In this document: in pieces, positions 18,404 through 24,326 of the stretch
How positions within the stretch are numbered: the stretch's first letter is position 1
How the letters are laid out: every line of letters begins with the position of its first letter
Assembly: GCA_000467715.1 (NCBI GenBank)
Contig: AJFK01000813.1
Coordinates: forward strand, 1-24,326
DNA length: 24,326 nucleotides
Direction: 5' to 3'
From: Hysterium pulicare CBS 123377
Lineage: Eukaryota > Ascomycota > Dothideomycetes > Hysteriales > Hysteriaceae
Notes under the pieces: model-generated
Told to the model about the DNA's origin: nothing
Seen by the model: the letters and a program-made list of their open reading frames with translations, nothing else
Databases searched by the model: none
Position numbers and translations under genes: made by a program

Positions 18404-20918
18404 TTAAGTCACCGTCGTAACGGTAACAACCGCCGGCGACGTGACCGTCACAACCGCGGCCGTAGTGACCGAAGACGTGACGACAGACGTCGAGGTGCCG
18501 ACGATCTGGGTCACTGTGACTGTGGGCAGTGTGGAGGTTGACGAGTCCGTCGTGTCCGTGGAGCTGCTGGAGCTGGAGCTCAAGCTGGAGCTGCTGGAAC
18601 TGGTGATGCTGGAGCTGCTGGAGCTGCTGGAGCTAGAGCTTGTGCTAGAACTGGAGCTCGACGAATCCGTGGTGGTTAAGGTCGAGGTTGGGAGAGTGAT
18701 TGTGAGTATGGAGGTGAGTGAGATAGATGTCAAGGATGTGGGAAGGGTTAAGGTTGATGACGATGATGACGACGACGACGACGATGACGATAACGATGAC
18801 GACGACGACGACGAGGAAGAGGAAGAGGATGTCGAGGTCGAGGTAGATGAGACCGTGGTCGTGGTCGTGATTGAGGTAGGCGACGAGCTAGAGCTGGAAG
18901 TGAACGTGGACGAGGTGGAGAAGGCGAATATCGATGACGAGGAGCTCGGGGACGGGTTTCCGTTTCTATAAATAAGAAAAACAAAGTACATTTAGCCTTC
19001 ATTCAAGAGGGAGAAGTTGTGGTAAGGAATTTATTGAATCACTTACACTGTGCCGTTGTCGAGTGGGTTGCGTGCGTACAGATCGCTCTGAATTACGGTG
19101 TACACGGTACCGTCGCGGCCGACAGTTTCAGAGATCAAGAGTGCTGTGTCGGGTGGGCCGCTGAAGAGTGCACAGTACAAGCCCTGAACAACGTTGATAT
19201 CGTAGTAGAGACTGTAAGAATTGAAGTAGTTGCAAGCTTTGTAGAACGGTTAGCCATCATGTAAATGGGAGGATCCAGCCGGGACTTACGAGCGTAGGTG
19301 CATGTTGTGTCATCCGCACAATTGTCAAATGCATCATCCCTTCTATTGTCCGTCACGGAATCGCAAAGTGCTGCACACACGAAGGGGTCATAATTTGAAT
19401 CGTTATAGTACTGCGTGCCGATGAAGATTTCATTGTCTCTTTCCACGGGCGGGTTGTCGTCGTAATACTGTGTAAGGTTGATAGCTCCTGGAATGGAAAA
19501 TGGACCGTCATAGCCGGGGATTGCAGGAGCAGGAGTGGGGGTGGGGGTGATGACAGCGCTCGAAGTCGAGGTGGTGGTCGTCGTCGTGGTGGAGAAGGCA
19601 AATATAGACGACGACGAGGACGATGACGAGGTGCTGCTCGTGGAGAAGGCAAATATACTCGACGACGAGCTGCTAGTCGTGCTGCTGCTGCTCGAGGTAG
19701 TACTGCTGGTCGGTGTGGCTGTGCTGCTGCTGGAGCTGGCCGTGCTGCTGGAACTGGAGCTGGTCGTGCTGCTGGAGCTGGAGCTAGTCGTGCTGCTAGA
19801 GCTGGAGCTGCTGCTGCTATAACTGCTTTCCGCTGTGGTGCTGCTGTAGCCAGGCTCAGAGCTATAGCTATGGCTGTGATACTGCCAGTCCTCCCAGCCA
19901 GGAATTTCCGGCTTAGGAGCTTCCGGTTTAGGAGCTTCTGGCTGAGGAATTACCGGGCCGGGGACTTCAGGCGCAGGAGCCGCCGGGCTAGCAACGGGAG
20001 GCTGAGGAAATGCCGGGGGAGCAACGGGAGGCTGAGGATACGCCGGGGGAGCAACAGGAGGCTGAGGAGCCTCCGGGATAGGAACATAGGGCTTGGGAGC
20101 TTCCGGGCTGGGAGCTTCCGGGCTGGGAACATTCGGCTTGGGGAAGCTCCATGGAGGGCTGGGCACGTTCCAGTTGGGCTTACCCTCGAGTTCAGCCTTC
20201 ACGTAGCCTAGAGTATCGACATTAGACCCGAGCCGAAAATGTAAATAACATCAGAGAAGTTGTGGAACATACCATTCGAGCCAGCAATTACAACGACGAA
20301 TGCTTCTCCATACTGATCTGCAGGACCCAAGGTGTTCCCACTATTAGTAGCCTCAGCTTGGGAGATACTGGAACCCCAAAAGGTACATTTGATGTTGGCC
20401 GTAGAAGGTGGGTTGGGGCACGATGGACCAGGCTCCTTGGTTGGATCTCTTTCAACAAAGAGATTGAAAGCATCACAACCTGGTTTTGCGTCGCAGTATG
20501 CAGCGCACTCACTGGGAGAATAAGAGTAGAGTGTCTCAACGCCAAGGTAGTCGGCGGACGAAATGGAACTACACAGGTTCTGGAAGACCAGATCGTATCC
20601 AGATGGCGTTTCGGCATTGTAAGCGTAGCCTGAATAGACAGCTGAACTTTTAAATGCTTCGACAGTATTGGGTGTTGGTACTGGAGCTGATCCCTCAGGA
20701 AGGCAAGGGCAGTCTCCGTCATTGGGGCCACTGCTGTCCCAGGCTTTAAATCCATTGTCGGCGGCTGGAGCGTTCTCCCTAAGGTTTGTTAGAAAGAGTT
20801 TGTTTGATTATCCAGATAGGGTAACGTCAGTGGCAATTACGTACCCTCCCCAATTCGGGATGCTTCTCCCTATAGCAAGGCCAATCGAAGCAGAAACTAC
20901 GCCTACGGAGAGCTTCAT
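18404..20918 (-). CDS. Secreted Ser/Pro-rich two-module surface protein (adhesin-like)
   Basis: Five exons on the minus strand: 20918-20845, 20778-20273, 20207-19290, 19236-19047 and 18965-18404, giving 749 aa; introns are 66, 65, 53 and 81 bp. A short signal peptide (MKLSVGVVSASIGLAIG) starts the protein. Module 1 (about 25-195) is Cys-containing and PAN/Apple-like: YLGVETLYSYSPSECAAYC, GCDAFNLFVERDP, IKCTFWG, VVVIAGSNGY. Next are a Pro-rich repeat spacer (about 206-308), a Ser-rich spacer (to about 420), and module 2 (about 435-562: YDPFVCAALCDS, CNYFNSYSLYYD, GLYCALFSG). A final Ser/Thr/Val-rich tail ends in VTVTTVT. Such proteins are known in fungi as secreted or wall-associated with heavy O-glycosylation. 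No hydrophobic GPI-anchor tail is visible. Module names are by resemblance only; function is inferred. Confidence 0.85.
18561..18660 (-). repeat. Ser-coding imperfect tandem repeat, GAGCTGCTG type on plus strand
   Basis: Interspersed GAGCTG, GAGCTGCTG and CTGGAGCT units run across about 100 bp within the last exon of the surface protein. On the coding strand they are AGC/TCC/TCT-rich serine codons. Strand composition is strongly skewed. Confidence 0.7.
18755..18830 (-). repeat. GAC/GAT trinucleotide repeat coding polyserine
   Basis: A run of about 25 near-perfect GAC/GAT/GAG triplets on the plus strand is TCG/TCA/TCC polyserine with an occasional Leu on the coding strand. It is prone to length change by slippage. 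Confidence 0.8.
19588..19820 (-). repeat. Ser-rich repeat block with duplicated SIFAFST units
   Basis: Two copies of a roughly 30-bp unit (starting about 19588 and 19640, plus-strand core GTGGAGAAGGCAAATAT) encode SIFAFST flanked by polyserine. They are followed by CTGCTG/GAGCTG-type serine repeats to about 19820. A third, diverged copy lies in the next-but-one exon at 18914-18944. Confidence 0.75.
19905..20135 (-). repeat. 15-bp-type tandem repeat coding Pro-rich PEAPxP / PQPPVAPPA units
   Basis: Imperfect repeats of the form GGGAGCTTCCGGGCT, and longer units containing GCAACGGGAGGCTGAGG, encode PEAPKPEAPKPE and PQPPVAPPA blocks in the spacer after module 1. Units differ at a few bases, indicating a short minisatellite inside an exon. 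Confidence 0.75.
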
Positions 20919-22230
20919 TTTGACTAGATCTGGACAGGCAAACGCGGAGGAACAACAGGCAACAAAAGCGAGAGACGAAGAAGCAGAGAGTCCAGAGTAG
21001 CTGGACGTCTATGAAATACAGACACTCAAGCCGGTTGGACAAAAGTGAGTGTTGAAAAGGAAGCATCGGACGACCGAACCCCTTTTAATAAAGAACTACG
21101 GGCCGGGATTGTGTTCTACGGTTCCGCAGTTCTACTTTATTTCTCAAATCCGCCGGTATCGAATAGGATTGAGATTTTGCCGAAAGTAGTTGTCGATATA
21201 CAGGGCGAGATCCCGGGCAATCAGTCTCGATGATGCTGAGAAGGTAGTGTCATGTAGTCCGTTGGAACAGGCGACGGAGTTTCTTTTCGGAACGATTTCA
21301 TCACTCAAAGACTTGGTGAGATCGTTTCATGAAAGTTTCAGGGAGTTCCCACTGTTTCCGGCAGCTTTGTGGACTTGTTTCTTGAATTAATTGGTGCAGC
21401 TCACTCTGTTCTTCCGCAACATCTTGGACTATGTTCACACGAACATGCCCGTGAACGGCCTGAACCAAATTCGGATCGATTCGGAAAATACTCCCACCTG
21501 TCTTGCACTTATATTCCGAACCGTCCCCGGCCGTGTTCCATGCCATGGAACTTATAGCTCATTTGCGCCATGAGGGGGAGCCTCGCCTGAGAATAAAGCG
21601 AGAAGTGAGATAAAGATAGAATGTTCCTCTTGGCATAGTTAGAGCATTAAACAGCCCGCAAAAGGAATGTCACGATCCATGGATGATTGCGAGAGAAGTT
21701 GAGCTGAGGTGAAGAAGACATGGAGAGTCCGCGTGGGCTTGGCAATACTCAGCCGACGGCACCTTGCTGGATCACCGAAGTCAAGGCTCGGAATCAGGGT
21801 CAAACGTCGGTCTCGGCTTCTGATTTCCAAAGTATATATCAGTCATGAATTTTGCACTATCCACACTCATAATAAAAGTCTACCAAGTAACTACGATAAA
21901 AGAGGACCATCGCAGACAAACAAAAAAATATGAACAACTTAACTCCCAACAAAGGCAGAACCTGGGCATACCTCAGGCCTGGTCTTTACACGCAAAGTAT
22001 GTTAGGGCCTAGCCGCATCGTAGTAAGCTTAGCCGCAAAAAACAACGAGTTGGACGACTTGCAAGTGGGTATGCTTCAAGAATCTCGCCCGACATATCAA
22101 TCAATAGTCCGTCGCGGTCGTGCGCCTTTCCAATGATCCTCTTATGAAACCCACACCATGGATATTGTCTAACAGCCACGTATTATATCTTGGGAAACTA
22201 AATCTGAACTTTTCCTTACCAGCCAGCACT
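20919..22230 (-). promoter_or_regulatory. Upstream region of the surface protein gene and 3' end of the Hsp70-like gene
   Basis: At 1,312 bp this is the longest gene-free stretch. Next to the ATG at 20918 it is a C/T-rich leader on the minus strand. A TATTAAAAGG TATA-like element lies near 21075-21090, about 165 bp upstream of the ATG. A perfect 6-4-6 dyad lies at 21431-21446. The left-most open frames have no ATG or family signature. A long promoter suits a regulated surface protein, but this is inference. Confidence 0.4.
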
Positions 22231-24326
22231 CTATCGGAACCTTGCAGTGCAGCGACCCATGACCTCACCTTGACATACTAGCTCGGCGTTGAACTCGGAA
22301 CCGTCGAGTGTCAAGTAGATGTCGAAGTATACGCGGTAGAATGTGCCTTGAGGAGTGTCCATACGTTCAAAGTCCTTCTCGAGGTTCTTACGAGACAGGT
22401 CGGAGGTTAGAGTGACTACTTCTTTGATACCTATAGCGATCGTTAGTTGAGCACAACGAATTCATTGGCAAGTATTCACAACTTACGTGGGTCTTTTGTG
22501 TACTCCGGGCAAACGTCATCGTCACAAGCGTACAGAATATCCTCGTACATAAGCGTAGCACCGGGCGCTACCTGACGGAAGAAGGAAACCTTGACCGGCT
22601 CTCCAATCTTGACGCGCTGACCTTTCTGCACGAAGATTTGACGGGTGTACTTGCACCTATCTTTACCATCCAGGGATGGTACACGGTACTGTTCGGGATG
22701 GTGGCCTTCCTTGAATGGTTGAAGGGTAGCCATGAGATAATGTCGTCGTGCAACACGGTGTGTGACGATTCGTTCCGTAATACCGGCGGTAACAGCACCC
22801 TTAACAATAGCGGCGACAGAGTCCATGGGACGAACGACTTTTGACTGGAATTGGGGCGGTACATGAAGTTTGATCTGTTGGAAAAGATACTCCGAAGCAC
22901 CGAAACCACCAACGACCAGAACGTTCTACGTAAGGGTTAGTGACTGTGACTTGAGAATACAGTGTTGATAGCCTACCTGTAATGACCTATTCTGTGCTTG
23001 GATAGCGATGATCTGATTTCTAACCAACTCCAAAATTCTGTTGACAACAGGCTCAAAACATTGCAAGATTTCCTCGTTCGTAAAAGTCATGTAACCTTCT
23101 TCGATGCCGGCTTCCGGGAATTCGGCTTCAATACCAACGTCGACGGCCCACTTTTGACCGTTGTTTCGGAAATCTGCCTTTATCCTGTTCTCGAAGTCCA
23201 TGATACATTTTGCGTACACCTTGCCAGCCGTCTTGGAACCGTCTGGTAACTTCATCTTCCTGATCTTGGCACGGAGAATGTTACTGAAGTTTCGGTTTAG
23301 CGCGGTGGAACCGCAGGAGTCACCTGATCCAGCTGTACATTCAGCCACCGAGAAAGGTTGCTCTTCTTCCACCTCATAAGCGATCAAATCGACAGTACCA
23401 CCACCGCAATCGACGATCAGAACAGCATCGTGGATTTTGAGGTTGAGCAGGCCGGTCTTAGAGCAGAACATGGCAGCTGCTTCGGGTTCAGTGATCAAGG
23501 TCAATCGGTTGTCATTTTCATCGCGAAGGAAACCAGCCTGAATAGCTGCAGCACGAGTTGCAGCCTTCCCAGCGTCGTTCCAAATAGCCGGAACGGTCAA
23601 ATAGTATCGAATGTTGCGTTCTTCTCGGTTGAACACCTCACCTAGCGTCTTCTGAAGCTGATTCCTCATGGCCTGCCTTAAGTGGAAGAGGTAGTCTGCA
23701 GCCACATCAATCTCAGACTTCCCTGGCGGAAGAGGTGGAAGATTGATTGGGTCAATGTATGTGTTCCCAGACAACATCAGCTGGAGTTTGAACCACTCCA
23801 CCTTCTGTACACCTGGCTTGGGGTAGCCCGTGGGGGCCAGTGCGTCTGCGATGTCCGGGCCCCACCCAACCACTTTTTGATACTGATCGTAATACAGCAC
23901 GGTAGGAATCTGTTATGCTTCTTGTCAGCCAAGTTATCAGGGAAGAACTCGTTTGTCGCACCTTTTGTTTTGTCTGGTTTCCCGCACCCGGCCATTCTGT
24001 GATGATGTCTTCCTTCGCCTCAGTATTTGTTGCGAAAGCAAAAGCGACACCGGAAAACGTTGTTCCCTGTGGTTGGAGGGGTTAGTCCACATACAGCAAA
24101 AGCTTGTGCGATAGGACTACAGCTTACAAAGTCGATTCCCACAATAAGCTGTGCCTTTGAACGGCCCTCGCCTGCTACTTCTGCGACACCAGGCCTGTTG
24201 TACGATTGAGGTGCATGAGGGGCAGGCGGTTGTGCGGGAGGTGGAGCTCCATATCCACCGGCACCGTATTGACCTGGTGGTGGTTGAGGAGGGTAGCCTG
24301 GCGGACCTTGTGGCGGGGGAGCGGCA
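22231..24326 (-). CDS. Hsp70-like (HSPA12-type) ATPase-domain protein, 5' end outside window
   Basis: Five exons are visible on the minus strand: 24326-24128 (incomplete), 24066-23962, 23909-22977, 22925-22487 and 22430-22231. They give 624 aa; introns are 61, 52, 51 and 56 bp. The actin/Hsp70 ATPase signatures are present: phosphate-1 LIVGIDFGTTFSGVAFA, phosphate-2 VLIVDCGGGTVDLIAYEV and adenosine motif VLVVGGFGASEYL. The NBD is diverged and the part after it (FVQKGQRVKIGEPVKVSFF...) is short and ends in TARFR, without the lid or an EEVD tail of a classic Hsp70. This matches the HSPA12A/B-like group expanded in fungi, whose clients are mostly unknown. Before the NBD is a Pro/Gly/Tyr/Gln-rich disordered leader of at least 45 residues. 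The start codon lies beyond the right edge. Confidence 0.9.

Noticed and set aside
18441-18971. 176-codon plus-strand open frame, extremely Asp/Glu/Val-rich
   Set aside because: It is the exact antisense of the polyserine exon of the minus-strand surface protein; serine codons read backwards give Asp/Glu/Val runs. No ATG context, splice logic or domain supports it.
19535-19822. 95-codon Leu/Val/Glu-rich plus-strand frame
   Set aside because: Antisense shadow of the Ser-rich repeat block in exon 3 of the surface protein gene.

Overview
This window looks like nuclear DNA of a filamentous ascomycete (Pezizomycotina). Genes sit about 2.2 kb apart. Introns are short (47-122 bp) with GT...AG ends and CTAAC/CTGAC-like branch sites close to the acceptor. 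5' leaders are pyrimidine-rich and the proteins are fungal in type. A Leotiomycetes/Helotiales origin is my guess from protein resemblance, not shown by the sequence. Eleven protein-coding genes were found; I reconstructed 24 introns by hand from reading-frame continuity, splice sites and remembered family conservation. No tRNA, rRNA, CRISPR array or intact transposon was seen.

Layout. 1-187 is a block with about 13% G+C, probably the edge of a RIP-degraded AT-rich region. Then come a cation diffusion facilitator (428-1882, +), an APH/choline-kinase-fold phosphotransferase (2392-3534, +) and an unrecognised acidic, disordered protein (3934-5295, +). A flavin-reductase-like flavoprotein (5787-6835, -) and a MetX-like alpha/beta hydrolase (7416-8635, +) diverge from a 580-bp promoter with a TATA-like box at each end. 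A 2H phosphoesterase (2'-5' RNA ligase-like; 8972-9726, -), apparently frameshifted near its start, diverges from poly(A) polymerase (10066-12232, +). The DEAD-box helicase DRS1 (13133-15616, +) and phosphatidylinositol synthase PIS1 (16466-17556, +) follow. Next is a secreted Ser/Pro-rich two-module surface protein with internal tandem repeats (18404-20918, -). Last is an HSPA12-like Hsp70 protein running off the right edge (22231-24326, -).

How the genes relate. Most are housekeeping genes in no obvious pathway: mRNA 3'-end formation, 60S ribosome assembly, phosphoinositide synthesis, metal transport and chaperone-like ATPase. Two divergent pairs could be co-regulated: flavoprotein with alpha/beta hydrolase, and 2H phosphoesterase with poly(A) polymerase. 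I see no convincing new multi-gene system. The best leads are the apparent one-base frameshift in the 2H gene, the alternative poly(A) polymerase C-terminus, three stop-free in-frame introns, the repeat-rich surface protein and the orphan acidic gene.
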